Shown here: in pieces, positions 33,451-41,655 of the stretch
Layout of the letters: every line of letters starts with the position of its first letter
Position numbering within the stretch: position 1 is the stretch's first letter
Assembly (NCBI GenBank): GCA_021647375.1
Contig: JAKIUV010000013.1
Span: 1-42,035, forward strand
Length of the DNA stretch: 42,035 bases
Source: Robiginitomaculum sp.
Lineage (GTDB): Bacteria; Pseudomonadota; Alphaproteobacteria; Caulobacterales; Maricaulaceae
Direction: 5' to 3'
Program-made: the position numbers and the translations under genes
Notes under the pieces: model-generated
Told to the model about the DNA's origin: nothing
Databases searched by the model: none
What the model saw: the letters and a program-made list of their open reading frames with translations, nothing else

Positions 33451-34103
33451 GCAAACTGACTTTACATATAGGCAATAAGAATTATTCCTCTTGGTCTATG
33501 CGACCATGGCTGGTCTTGCGCAAAAGCCAATTGCCGTTCACGGAAAACCTGATCCAGCTTGATGTGCCGGGGTTTAAGGACAAGCTTTTGGCGTTGTCGG
33601 ACGCTGGCACCGTCCCCGTCTTGCAAATCGGGGGTGATATGCTGCCCGATAGTTTGGCGATTAGTGATTGGCTATCCCAAGCCGTGCCCAATCTCTGGCC
33701 GAAAGACCCCAAGGACAAACAGCGCGCCCGGGCTTTGTGCAAGCAAATGCAGACAGACTTTGGGGAATTTCGCGAACATGCGCCCATGAACCTCCGCCGT
33801 CGTACCCGCACAGAAATGCCCAAGTCATGTGTGGAGGCTGCGGCCAAGTTGGACGGTATTTTCGCAAGCTTACTCGGCGAACATGATGGGCATTTCTTGT
33901 TCGGAGATTGGTCAATCGCAGATGCATTCGCCATCCCCTATGCAACGCGTTTTGTGAGCTATAACATCTCTCGGTCCAACAAAACCGATACCTATATCAG
34001 CGAGTTGATGAGCGACGCAGACTATCTAGACTGGGAAGCCGACGCAATGGTCGAAGTCTGGAAACTCCCCGACACAGATTTAGTCTATGGTGGCCGAAGC
34101 TAA
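33447..34103 (+). CDS. Glutathione S-transferase family protein
   Basis: 218 residues. N-terminal thioredoxin fold LTLHIGNKNYSSWSMRPWLVL, with NYSSWS as the probable glutathione-activating segment. GTVPVLQIGGDMLPDSLAISDWL is the glutathione-binding loop, and the helical C-domain has FLFGDWSIADAFAIP. This group is often annotated as GST-like YfcF/GstA relatives. Start overlaps the beta-lactamase-family stop by 4 bases, so it is the last gene of the catabolic run. The substrate is unknown. Confidence 0.87.
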   Translation: MSKLTLHIGNKNYSSWSMRPWLVLRKSQLPFTENLIQLDVPGFKDKLLALSDAGTVPVLQIGGDMLPDSLAISDWLSQAVPNLWPKDPKDKQRARALCKQMQTDFGEFREHAPMNLRRRTRTEMPKSCVEAAAKLDGIFASLLGEHDGHFLFGDWSIADAFAIPYATRFVSYNISRSNKTDTYISELMSDADYLDWEADAMVEVWKLPDTDLVYGGRS

Positions 34104-34158
34104 ATTCAAGAAGTGATCCGGAAAAATACAACAAAGTGCGTTTTTTCACTTGCATATC

Positions 34159-34256
34159 TTTACATACGTAAAAATCTCTTTATATTACGCTTAGTAATCC
34201 CGTTTGGGACTAGTCCTAAACGCTTCCCTCGGGCTACGGCTCGAGGGTTTATTTTT
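34159..34256 (+). promoter_or_regulatory. AT-rich leader with promoter, palindrome and terminator-like hairpin before the NYN gene
   Basis: TTTACA (34159-34164), 16 bases, then TATATT (34181-34186) makes a plausible promoter. It is followed by a 22-bp palindrome with one mismatched pair (34201-34222, centre GGACTAGTCC), and then by a hairpin, CCCTCG...CGAGGG (34226-34247), with a T-rich tail. The order promoter, hairpin, hairpin plus U-run, start codon at 34267 resembles an attenuator. Alternatively the second hairpin is simply a terminator of the upstream operon. Confidence 0.5.
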
Positions 34257-34266
34257 AGGGTCAAGC

Positions 34267-34907
34267 GTGCGCAAAAGAGTTCAATGTTTTGTTGATGGAT
34301 TTAACCTTTACCATGCAATCGACAACTTAGGTTCAGATTATTTGAAATGGTATGATCTGAAACAATTAGTTTCACAATTTATTGACCCAAATATTCACGA
34401 AATAATTGATGTCTTTTATTTTTCTGCATATGCAAATTGGTTGCCTGAAGCATCTAATAGACACAAAGAGTATGTAAAAGCTATTCGTGCGCACGGATGT
34501 ACGCCAATACTGGGACAATTCAAGGAAAAAGACAGATCGTGCCGTTCTTGTGGCTCTCGTTGGAAAGCCCATGAAGAAAAGGAAACTGATGTAAATATTG
34601 CATTAGCCTTGGTCAGCGGAGCATTCAAAGATCAATATGATGAAGCCTTTGTTGTAAGCCGTGATAGTGACCTCACCCCTGCCGTTCAGATGGTTCGGGA
34701 AGAATTCCTGCTAAGCTTATCAAACTCATTAGCCCGCCTAATGCGGGACACAGTAAACAAATGGCACGGATAGTTGGTAAGAAGAAACTGGCATCAATCA
34801 AGCAAATACATATTGAAAGGTGTTTGCTACCAAATATAGTCCGGGATCCTGATACGGGAAATATCATAGCAAGACGTCCAACAAAATATTCGCCTCCTGA
34901 GCATTAG
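34267..34907 (+). pseudogene. NYN-domain nuclease gene broken by a single frameshift
   Basis: From a GTG at 34267 (AGGGTCAA upstream), the frame reads RVQCFVDGFNLYHAID, a zinc-ribbon-like CRSCGSRW, KETDVNIALALVSGAF and VVSRDSDLTPAVQMV. These are the acidic motifs of NYN/PIN-like nucleases. After VREEF (about 34707) the frame runs into non-family sequence and stops at 34773. The frame two bases on continues PAKLIKLISPPNAGHSKQMA...LPNIVRDPDTG...RRPTKYSPPEH to a stop at 34905-34907, which is the expected C-terminus. One missing T in GAATTC would restore it. The gene is AT-richer than its neighbours, suggesting acquisition. It could be a real pseudogene or an assembly error. Confidence 0.8.
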
Positions 34908-34915
34908 GCGTTAGC

Positions 34916-35770
34916 GTGTCAAAAAAATATAAGATACATTCACTACACATATACCCGGTTAAAAGTGCGCGGGGGATTGATTTTGAAACTGTGCGGATCA
35001 GACCGCGCGGTCTTGCCGGAGATCGTCGCTTTATGCTGGTGGATGAGGACGGCGGATTTATTAGCCAGAGGCAATTTCCAAAACTGGCGCAGCTCTGCAC
35101 AAGTCAAATAAACGAAGGCATTGCCCTATCTTGGCCGGGGCAGAATTGGCTCAAAATCCCTACCCCGTCCCCCTCTCGCCAGCAAGTGACGGTTTGGAAA
35201 AGCACGGTTGATGCGGCCAGTGTACAAGGCGAGATCAACGCAGCCCTTTCGGGCTGGCTCGGCCATAGCGTAACACTCGTCTTCATGGACGAAAATGCCG
35301 AACGCCTAGCCAGTGCAAAATGGACAACTTCGCCCAGCCCGGTCAGTTTCGCCGATGGCTACCCGGTGTTGATCACCAATACGGCGTCCCTTACCGCACT
35401 GAACAATTATATTATGAACACGGGCGGCGTAGCCATATACATGGATAGGTTCCGTCCTAATATCGTTATTGAGTGTGACACGCCTTGGGCAGAAAATAGT
35501 TGGAAATCCCTACAAATCGGCGAAGTTATTCTGGATCTCGTCAAGCCTTGTGCGCGCTGTATCATGACCAGTATCGACCAAAAAACCGGTGTGAAAACCC
35601 CCAAAACCGCCCTCTCCGCTCTCAAGCATCTCAACCCGTCAAATGATCCCAACAATCCGGGTGTACTGTTTGGCTGGAATGCTGTAGTCAAAAAACAAGG
35701 TATAATTCACATCAGGAATTTTGTGCGCAGTTATGAGAGGACAATAAGTGACCGCATTACCCGTACTTGA
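34916..35770 (+). CDS. MOSC-domain protein (YcbX-like)
   Basis: 284 residues from a GTG at 34916. The N-terminal MOSC_N beta-barrel (LHIYPVKSARGIDFE, RGLAGDRRFMLVDEDG) is followed by the MOSC domain with the conserved KPCARCIMTSIDQKTG, whose Cys would bind the molybdenum cofactor. Relatives (YcbX, mARC) reduce N-hydroxylated compounds using Moco. No ferredoxin domain is fused, unlike E. coli YcbX, so it needs a separate electron donor. It overlaps the next gene by 23 bases. Confidence 0.9.
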   Translation: MSKKYKIHSLHIYPVKSARGIDFETVRIRPRGLAGDRRFMLVDEDGGFISQRQFPKLAQLCTSQINEGIALSWPGQNWLKIPTPSPSRQQVTVWKSTVDAASVQGEINAALSGWLGHSVTLVFMDENAERLASAKWTTSPSPVSFADGYPVLITNTASLTALNNYIMNTGGVAIYMDRFRPNIVIECDTPWAENSWKSLQIGEVILDLVKPCARCIMTSIDQKTGVKTPKTALSALKHLNPSNDPNNPGVLFGWNAVVKKQGIIHIRNFVRSYERTISDRITRT

Positions 35771-36758
35771 TATTTCTGGCTTACGGCAAAACCCCGAAAA
35801 CCAAGCCGCACACGCGATCGCCGTGCAGCTGCGCGATATTTGCCATCATCAGGGTTTTTGTTATATTGTCGGGCACGGCATGTCGGTGCGGCATTTGAAG
35901 ATCGCGGAGGCTATACAAGCATTTTTCAATTTACCATTAGAGGAACGCAAAAAACTTAACTTGATAAATTCACGGCATTTTCGGGGCTATACGGTTTTGG
36001 GCAATGAGTTGACGGGCGGGGAACAAGACTGGCGCGACCAGCTGGACTTCGGGGACGAGAGACCCGAACCCATATTAAAGGACGGCGACCCAGCTTGGCG
36101 CAATTTACGCGGCCCCAACCAATGGCCCAAACCCGTACCAAGCTTGCGTCCTGCGACTGAGGACTGGATGGACGGCATGTACGAAATTGGCATGCTGATT
36201 ATCCGCGCTTTAGCCGTTGGTATGGGCTTGGGTGCAAATTATTTTGATGACAATTTTCACCCCAAGGGCGATGCGCGGCTCAAGCTAATACGTTATCGTG
36301 TCCCCGAAACGGGCGGGTCTTCCCAAGGCGTCGGCTGGCATCACGATACGGGTTTTTTATCCTTTATCATGCAAGACAAAGTCGGCGGCTTGCAGGTGGA
36401 TATTGACGGTAAAATCATTGAAGCCGCACCAATTTCTGTTACGGGGGAGGACGCCTTGGTGATGAATTTAGGTGAAATGCTGCAAGTAGCGACGGGCGGT
36501 TATCTGCGCGCTACACCCCACCGCGTTATCAGCCCACCGCGCGGCACTGAGCGCCATTCGATTGCCTATTTCTTCAACCCCAGACTAGAAGCCAAATTCG
36601 CGCCAATCCCCCTGCTCCCAGAATTCGCAGGCCAAGCGCGCAATTCCCAAAACACAGACCCAAATGACCCAGTATTCAACGTCGTCGGGGAGAATATATT
36701 GAAAACAAGACTACGCGCACACCCAGATGTCGCGGCTAAGTTTTATGGAGTTGGGTAA
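35748..36758 (+). CDS. 2-oxoglutarate/Fe(II) dioxygenase, isopenicillin-N-synthase family
   Basis: 336 residues from a GTG at 35748. The DIOX_N region (GFCYIVGHGM) is followed by the double-stranded beta-helix core with the iron triad His198-x-Asp200 (WHHDTG) and His258 (TPHRV), and the 2-oxoglutarate clamp Arg269-x-Ser271 (RHSIAYFFNPR). All catalytic residues are intact. The family oxidises small metabolites; bacterial members of this size are often annotated as flavanone- or gibberellin-oxidase-like without known substrate. It is coupled to the MOSC gene by overlap. Confidence 0.9.
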   Translation: MTALPVLDISGLRQNPENQAAHAIAVQLRDICHHQGFCYIVGHGMSVRHLKIAEAIQAFFNLPLEERKKLNLINSRHFRGYTVLGNELTGGEQDWRDQLDFGDERPEPILKDGDPAWRNLRGPNQWPKPVPSLRPATEDWMDGMYEIGMLIIRALAVGMGLGANYFDDNFHPKGDARLKLIRYRVPETGGSSQGVGWHHDTGFLSFIMQDKVGGLQVDIDGKIIEAAPISVTGEDALVMNLGEMLQVATGGYLRATPHRVISPPRGTERHSIAYFFNPRLEAKFAPIPLLPEFAGQARNSQNTDPNDPVFNVVGENILKTRLRAHPDVAAKFYGVG

Positions 36759-36784
36759 ACGCAATACCCCACCGAAACCCGCTC

Positions 36785-36828
36785 ATACCTGCGCCCTCTT
36801 GGAAGTGCCTTTGGGGTGCGGCAGGTAT
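36785..36828. other. Stable hairpin between the oxygenase gene and the 93-aa gene
   Basis: ATACCTGC (36785-36792) pairs perfectly with GCAGGTAT (36821-36828), and the stem can extend inward through GCCC/GGGGTGC. It lies 27 bases after the oxygenase stop and has no T-run. The remainder of 36759-36926 can form further short pairings. It might be a small RNA, a terminator or a repeat. I cannot place it in a known family. Confidence 0.4.
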
Positions 36829-36926
36829 CCATCGCAGGGACTTAGCTTGCGCTCGGTAGGTCATAGATAGCCCCTTGTATACACAGAGGTGAGTGGTTTT
36901 GAGACTTTATATTGGCTCCATTTATG

Positions 36927-37208
36927 CTACTTTAAAAGAGCTACCAATAGTGGCCTCAACTCCGGATATAGCGGAAGTTCTGAGCCTGAACCTTGATGGT
37001 TGGTTGCTCGCATATACATGAACAACTCGTTTCTAATTTCTGTAAGCGTTTCTCTTTTAGATTTTTTAGCTGCGCTTGCAGTAGCTTCAAATGAGCCGTA
37101 ATGTATATAACCGTGAAAGGACGAGGCAAATGCCCAAACGGCTTTGTCATCATCAACCTCAGGTAAATCTGTTAGTCTAAGGTCTTTGCAGTCTATGAGG
37201 TTAGCCAC
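36927..37208 (-). CDS. Conserved-looking hypothetical protein, 93 aa
   Basis: 93 residues from a GTG at 37208, with GGGAG about 8 bases upstream, 14 bases after the ychF stop on the same strand. The text has a soluble mixed composition: DLPEVDDDKAVWAFASSFHGY, then a basic KKSKRETLTEIRNELF segment. I recognise no domain. Position makes it a probable third gene of a pth-ychF operon, but translation is uncertain. Confidence 0.55.
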   Translation of the reverse strand: MANLIDCKDLRLTDLPEVDDDKAVWAFASSFHGYIHYGSFEATASAAKKSKRETLTEIRNELFMYMRATNHQGSGSELPLYPELRPLLVALLK

Positions 37209-37222
37209 GCTTTACTCACTCC

Positions 37223-38320
37223 CTATACATTAAACTTAAAGTGCATGATGTCGCCGTCTTGGACTATGTAGGTTTTGCCTTCTTGGCGGGTTTTTCCGGC
37301 TTCTTTGGCGCCTTGTTCGCCGCCGTGTTCTACGAAATCAGCGTAGGCCGTGGTTTCGGCGCGGATGAAGCCGCGTTCGAAATCTGTGTGGATTACGCCT
37401 GCGCACCGGGGGGCGCTCCAGCCTTCGTGGAATGTCCAAGCGCGGGCCTCTTTGGGGCCGACGGTGAAATAGGTTTCCAAGCCGAGGAGTTTATATCCGG
37501 TTTGGATAAGACGGTTCAGGCCGGGTTCTTTGAGGTCGAGGGCATCTAAATAATCCACCCGTTCTTCGTCGTCCAGCAGGGCGATTTCACTTTCGATTTG
37601 CGCAGAGATTACGACGGCCTGCGCGCCTTCGGCTTCGGCATGGGCGAAAACGGTCGCGGAATAATCATTGCCGGTCGCGGCGCTGTCTTCGTCCACATTG
37701 GCCACATAGAGGACCGGTTTAGAGGTCAAGAGTTGCATCATGCGCCAAGCTTGGCGGTCGTCTTTATCAATCTCCGCACAGCGCGCCGGACGGCCTTCGT
37801 TCAACTCGGCCATAGCCAAGTCGATCATTTTGAGGGTCAAAATAGCTTCTTTGTCGCCGTTCTTGGCTTTTTTCTGCAAGGCTGGTGCGCGCTTCTCTAA
37901 GCTCTCCATATCGGCGAGCATCAACTCGGTCTGTACGACTTCCAGATCGGCTAGTGGATCAATTTTACCCTCAACATGGGTGACATCATCATCATCAAAA
38001 CAACGCAGCACATAGGCGATAGCATCGGTTTCGCGGATATTGGATAAGAACTGATTGCCCAGCCCCTCGCCCTTGGACGCGCCGCGCACGAGGCCGGCAA
38101 TGTCTACGAAATTCATCCGCGCCGGGATTTGTTCTTTGGACTCCCCTATGGCCGCAATTATCGGCAGCCGAGCTTCGGGCACCGGAACCTCGCCGACATT
38201 AGGCTCGATGGTGCAAAATGGGTAGTTCTCCGCCGCCGCAGATGCGGTTTGCGTTAAGGCATTAAACAAGGTTGATTTCCCCACATTGGGCAGACCAACA
38301 ATCGCGCATTTAAATCCCAT
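37223..38320 (-). CDS. ychF: Redox-regulated ATPase YchF (OLA1 family)
   Basis: 365 residues. The P-loop GLPNVGKST is at 9-17, NFVDIAGLVRGASKGEGLGNQFL follows, and the nucleotide-specificity motif YVANVDED replaces the canonical NKxD, as expected for a YchF that prefers ATP. The C-terminal TGS-like region (ARAWTFHEGWSAPRCAGVIHTDFERGFIRAE) is intact. YchF binds ribosomes and modulates stress responses. It follows pth by 9 bases, a widespread bacterial gene pair. Confidence 0.97.
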   Translation of the reverse strand: MGFKCAIVGLPNVGKSTLFNALTQTASAAAENYPFCTIEPNVGEVPVPEARLPIIAAIGESKEQIPARMNFVDIAGLVRGASKGEGLGNQFLSNIRETDAIAYVLRCFDDDDVTHVEGKIDPLADLEVVQTELMLADMESLEKRAPALQKKAKNGDKEAILTLKMIDLAMAELNEGRPARCAEIDKDDRQAWRMMQLLTSKPVLYVANVDEDSAATGNDYSATVFAHAEAEGAQAVVISAQIESEIALLDDEERVDYLDALDLKEPGLNRLIQTGYKLLGLETYFTVGPKEARAWTFHEGWSAPRCAGVIHTDFERGFIRAETTAYADFVEHGGEQGAKEAGKTRQEGKTYIVQDGDIMHFKFNV

Positions 38321-38329
38321 GATTAATTC

Positions 38330-38935
38330 CTAATTTCTTCTTGGTTTAGATGTTGGCGCAGGAGCCAAATGGTTGACTTTCGTCGCAAATTTTTCAATTT
38401 CGCCCGCTGCCAACAAATCGGCGCTTCTCGCACAGGCATCTAGCAATGTGTCCACCCAATCGCGGTCTGACTTGGCAAAATCTGAAAGCACATGGCTATG
38501 CACTTGTTCCTTACGCCCCGGATGGCCAATGCCCATACGGGCGCGGCGAAACTCGCCCCCCATCTGGGCTTTGATAGAACGCAGGCCGTTATGTCCCGCG
38601 ATACCACCGCCCAACTTCATGCGGAACTTGCCCGCGTCCAAATCAAGCTCGTCGTGAAACACCACGATTTTATCTTTGGGGATTTTATAGAATTGCGCCG
38701 CCGCCCCGACCGAGCGACCGCTTTCATTCATGAAGGTCATGGGCTTAAGCACAAGCGCTTTGACGCGCCCGTTTTCGGTTTCGATAAAGCCTTCGCGCAC
38801 TTGTCCGCTAAATTTAGATTTAGCCGCAGAAAACCCGTGGGCATCCGCAATCGCATCAACCGCCATAAATCCAATATTATGGCGGTTGTGCGCGTATTTT
38901 GCGCCGGGATTGCCCAGCCCTACAATGAGAAGCAT
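38330..38935 (-). CDS. pth: Peptidyl-tRNA hydrolase
   Basis: 201 residues from the ATG at 38935; the longer open frame upstream runs into rplY and is rejected. MLLIVGLGNPGAKYAHNRHNIGF contains Asn9 and catalytic His19, and the Asp lies in VVFHDELDL. KPMTFMNESG and GGGIAGHNGLRSI are the other standard motifs. It recycles peptidyl-tRNA released from stalled ribosomes. It sits between rplY and ychF, a common order. A short palindrome, TTTTTCC/GGAAAAA, lies in the rplY-pth gap. Confidence 0.97.
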   Translation of the reverse strand: MLLIVGLGNPGAKYAHNRHNIGFMAVDAIADAHGFSAAKSKFSGQVREGFIETENGRVKALVLKPMTFMNESGRSVGAAAQFYKIPKDKIVVFHDELDLDAGKFRMKLGGGIAGHNGLRSIKAQMGGEFRRARMGIGHPGRKEQVHSHVLSDFAKSDRDWVDTLLDACARSADLLAAGEIEKFATKVNHLAPAPTSKPRRN

Positions 38936-39014
38936 AGGTGCCTCCCTTTTTTCAGTTCTGTTTTTCCCGTTACGGAAAAAGAAAGAGAGCAAGGACCCAA
39001 ATGACAAGAGGTGC

Positions 39015-39674
39015 TTAACCCTCGCCTTCTGTCTCGCCTTCGGCTGCTTCGCCTTCAACTGCTTCGCCTTCAACACCCTCGACTTCATCTTCCTCAACCA
39101 CTTTCTCGACACGCGCCATAGCAATCGTGACAACGGTTGGGTCGCGGTCGGTAATGGCTGGCTTTACGCCTTTCGGGAATGTGATTTCGGACTCGTGCAA
39201 GCTATCGCCGATTTCCAGTGCAGAAATATCAACATCAATCGCATCCGGGATACCATCTGCCGGACATTTCACTTCGATTGTATGGCGCACAACATTCAAA
39301 TTACCGCCTTTGGTCAAGCCAGGGCATTCTTCGTCGCCGACGATATTAATGCTAACTTCCATCTCGATAATGGTTTTCGCTGTCACGCGGAAGAAATCAA
39401 TATGCATGGGCATATCTTTGACCGGATGAAATTGAACATCTTTGGTAATGACGCGTTGTTCTTCACCTTTATGGGAGATTTTCAACATAGAACCGATCAA
39501 ATTACCTTTGTTTAGCGCACTAAAAACCTGATTTTCTCTCAGGCTAATGGCAACTGCATCTTCGCCGCCGCCGTAAATAACGCCCGGCACCAATTTTTCG
39601 CGGCGTGCAGCACGAGCGCCGCCTCTGCCTGTGCGTTCACGAACTTCTACTTCTAAAACTGTTGTCTTTGACAT
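39015..39674 (-). CDS. rplY: 50S ribosomal protein L25/general stress protein Ctc
   Basis: 219 residues, the long two-domain form. The N-terminal 5S-rRNA-binding L25 domain (ERTGRGGARAARREKLVPGVIYGG) is followed by the TL5/CTC beta domain (HIDFFRVTAKTIIEMEV, DAIDVDISALEIGDSLHES). The tail is very acidic (EVEGVEGEAVEGEAAEGETEGEG), as often in alphaproteobacteria. It binds 5S rRNA in the large subunit. AAAGGA precedes the ATG at moderate spacing. Confidence 0.97.
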   Translation of the reverse strand: MSKTTVLEVEVRERTGRGGARAARREKLVPGVIYGGGEDAVAISLRENQVFSALNKGNLIGSMLKISHKGEEQRVITKDVQFHPVKDMPMHIDFFRVTAKTIIEMEVSINIVGDEECPGLTKGGNLNVVRHTIEVKCPADGIPDAIDVDISALEIGDSLHESEITFPKGVKPAITDRDPTVVTIAMARVEKVVEEDEVEGVEGEAVEGEAAEGETEGEG

Positions 39675-39937
39675 GATGTCATTCCTTTTGCTTTTTCACC
39701 ATCTTGGCACCTCACGAAAATCGTCGCCTCTTAACCGTACTTTTTTACTTGCTTGGCAGGCTACAAACATCTCTTCGCGCTTTGCTTTGATTTAAGTGGG
39801 CGGTGTATAGGCGAAAGGCGAATTAAGTGCAAGCGGATTTACGCGGCTAATTGCACAAGATATATCATAGCCACTGCGCCTTATTTCTGCTATATTCCGC
39901 CCATAAAGTGTACGAAATTGGTTATTGGGAGACTTTC

Positions 39938-41371
39938 ATGCGTAAATATCTACTTATCTTCACGGCTTTAGCTTCAATCTCTGGACAGAGTGCTTTTGCA
40001 CAGGTTTCTGAGCTATCTATGACCATTTACGGTGATAACCGGGCGCTTATTGAAGATGTCCGCGATATATCGTTTGAGCGTGGGCGCAATACGGTTATTT
40101 TGCCGGGTGTATCGTCCAAGATTAATGCGCCGTCCGCAACTTTTATCGCCGACGGCATCGAAATCGTTGAGCAGAACTTTGATTACGACCTGCTAACCCC
40201 GCAAAAATTGATGCAAAAAGCGGTCGGTACGACCGTCACCATTATCCGCACCAATCCGGGCACCGGGGTCGAAACCCGCGAGAAAGCCAAAGTGCTGGCA
40301 GTTAACAATGGTGTGGTCGTACAAATTGGCAAGCGTATCGAGGTTTTGCGCGATGATAACCTACCGACCCGGGTGATCTTTGATGGTGTGCCGGAAAACC
40401 TGCGGGCGAACCCGACGCTCTCGACTATCGTACATTCGGAACGCGGCGGCAAACGCAAAGCCACACTGAACTATCTCTCGGACGGGCTGGGCTGGCGGGC
40501 GGATTATGTGATGCTGTTTGATGAAGACAAAGAGGAAATGAACATCCAAGGCTGGGCCACCTTAACCAACCAAACCGAAACCACGTTCAAGGACACCAAA
40601 GTCTCTCTGGTCGCTGGGCATGTGGGCAATCAATTCACCCGCAATCTGCATCTGCAACAGTTCAATAATTACAATTATTATAACCAACGCAATAACCGAA
40701 ACCGCACACAAAACCGTAATGTCCGCAAAGGCGGCACTGAGAGCAATCCTTATGAGCGTATCGGCGATAATTATCTCTACCCCCTACCTGGCCGCACGAC
40801 GATTGCGTCGAACCAAACCAAACAGGTCGGGTTTTTAACTGCCGATAAGGTCGATGCCAAAAAAGTGTTTGAATATCAGCAAAGCGGCTTTCTCACCATC
40901 AAAGACCCGCAAGCCGCCGATGTCCGCATTGTGTTTTCCAATTCCCGTGCGGCGGGCCTCGGCGAAGCTCTGCCCAAGGGTATTATCCGGGTCTATGCCA
41001 ATAATAAACGAGGCCGGGCGCAATTTATCGGCGAAGAAATGATCACCCACATTCCGGGCGGCTCTGAATTGGCATTGAAAATCGGCGAAGCCTTTGACGT
41101 CAATGTCAAGCCGACCCATGTCAAAGCCAATAAAATAAGCCGCTATGTCTCTGACCACGATATGGAATATGAAATCACCAATGCCAAAGACGAACCGATT
41201 GAGGTCGTCATCCGTCAACAACTTTGGGGCTGGAACACAGATTATAAAATCCTGTCAGAAAGCCACAAAAGCACAGCACCCGATGCGTATTCCTATGTCT
41301 GGACGGTAAAAGTCCCCGCAGAGGGCGAAACTACGCTAAAGTTTAAGATACGCCAAGATTGGTCTTGGTAG
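39938..41371 (+). CDS. Exported DUF4139 protein
   Basis: 477 residues from the ATG at 39938, with GGGAG 6 bases upstream; the frame extends further 5' but without a signal. The signal peptide is cleaved near AFAQ. The body matches DUF4139 proteins (mucoidy-inhibitor-A-like): a beta-sandwich with SERGGKRKATLNYLSDGLGWRADYV, and the C-terminal YEITNAKDEPIEVVIRQQL. A striking Asn/Tyr/Arg-rich insertion sits near residues 230-265. Function unknown; a periplasmic or outer-surface role is likely. It is monocistronic, upstream of the RNA gene at 41486. Confidence 0.85.
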   Translation: MRKYLLIFTALASISGQSAFAQVSELSMTIYGDNRALIEDVRDISFERGRNTVILPGVSSKINAPSATFIADGIEIVEQNFDYDLLTPQKLMQKAVGTTVTIIRTNPGTGVETREKAKVLAVNNGVVVQIGKRIEVLRDDNLPTRVIFDGVPENLRANPTLSTIVHSERGGKRKATLNYLSDGLGWRADYVMLFDEDKEEMNIQGWATLTNQTETTFKDTKVSLVAGHVGNQFTRNLHLQQFNNYNYYNQRNNRNRTQNRNVRKGGTESNPYERIGDNYLYPLPGRTTIASNQTKQVGFLTADKVDAKKVFEYQQSGFLTIKDPQAADVRIVFSNSRAAGLGEALPKGIIRVYANNKRGRAQFIGEEMITHIPGGSELALKIGEAFDVNVKPTHVKANKISRYVSDHDMEYEITNAKDEPIEVVIRQQLWGWNTDYKILSESHKSTAPDAYSYVWTVKVPAEGETTLKFKIRQDWSW

Positions 41372-41485
41372 CTGTCAAGTTTGCATGAGATGAACGCTGA
41401 TTTATCGCCCCTTTTGCGGTTTTATGAAGAAAACTCTGTTACTTTCCTCCTTGCATTCTCCCACCTAAGCCCTCACATTAGCACA

Positions 41486-41644
41486 GACGGTTGCTGCGGG
41501 TTTTGTGAGAAACACGTAACCTAGGGACCTTAAATTAACCTTAGGGAGCTACCACTGTCTAGATCGTGGTCTAGTTATGCGGCACCCACCTGAACTTCAG
41601 GTTCATAAGGTTTACACCGGATCCACGGATTTGCGGTAACCGTC
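41486..41644 (+). ncRNA. ssrS: Probable 6S RNA
   Basis: The ends pair over about 20 positions (GACGGTTGCTGCGGGTTTTGTG with the complement of CCACGGATTTGCGGTAACCGTC). Many pairs are G-U and would be mismatches on the other strand, so this is RNA on the plus strand. Inside are GGGACCTT, TTAGGGAGCTACC, an ACCAC/GTGGT hairpin and GCGGCACCCACC followed by the small stem ACCTGAACTTCAGGT. That order and the 159-base length resemble alphaproteobacterial 6S RNA from memory. A TTGCAT (41451-41456) with weak -10 would start transcription near 41486. 6S mimics an open promoter and binds RNA polymerase. Neighbours are not the usual zapA. Confidence 0.68.
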
Positions 41645-41655
41645 ACTTTTATTTA

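Noticed and set aside
34700..34715. Programmed ribosomal frameshift in the NYN gene
   Set aside because: No slippery heptamer at the switch point and no downstream structure that I can see; a simple base loss explains it better.
36785..36828. SRP RNA or 6S RNA at this site
   Set aside because: The GGAAGCAGCC-type SRP apical motif is absent, and the 6S-like motifs occur at 41486-41644 instead.
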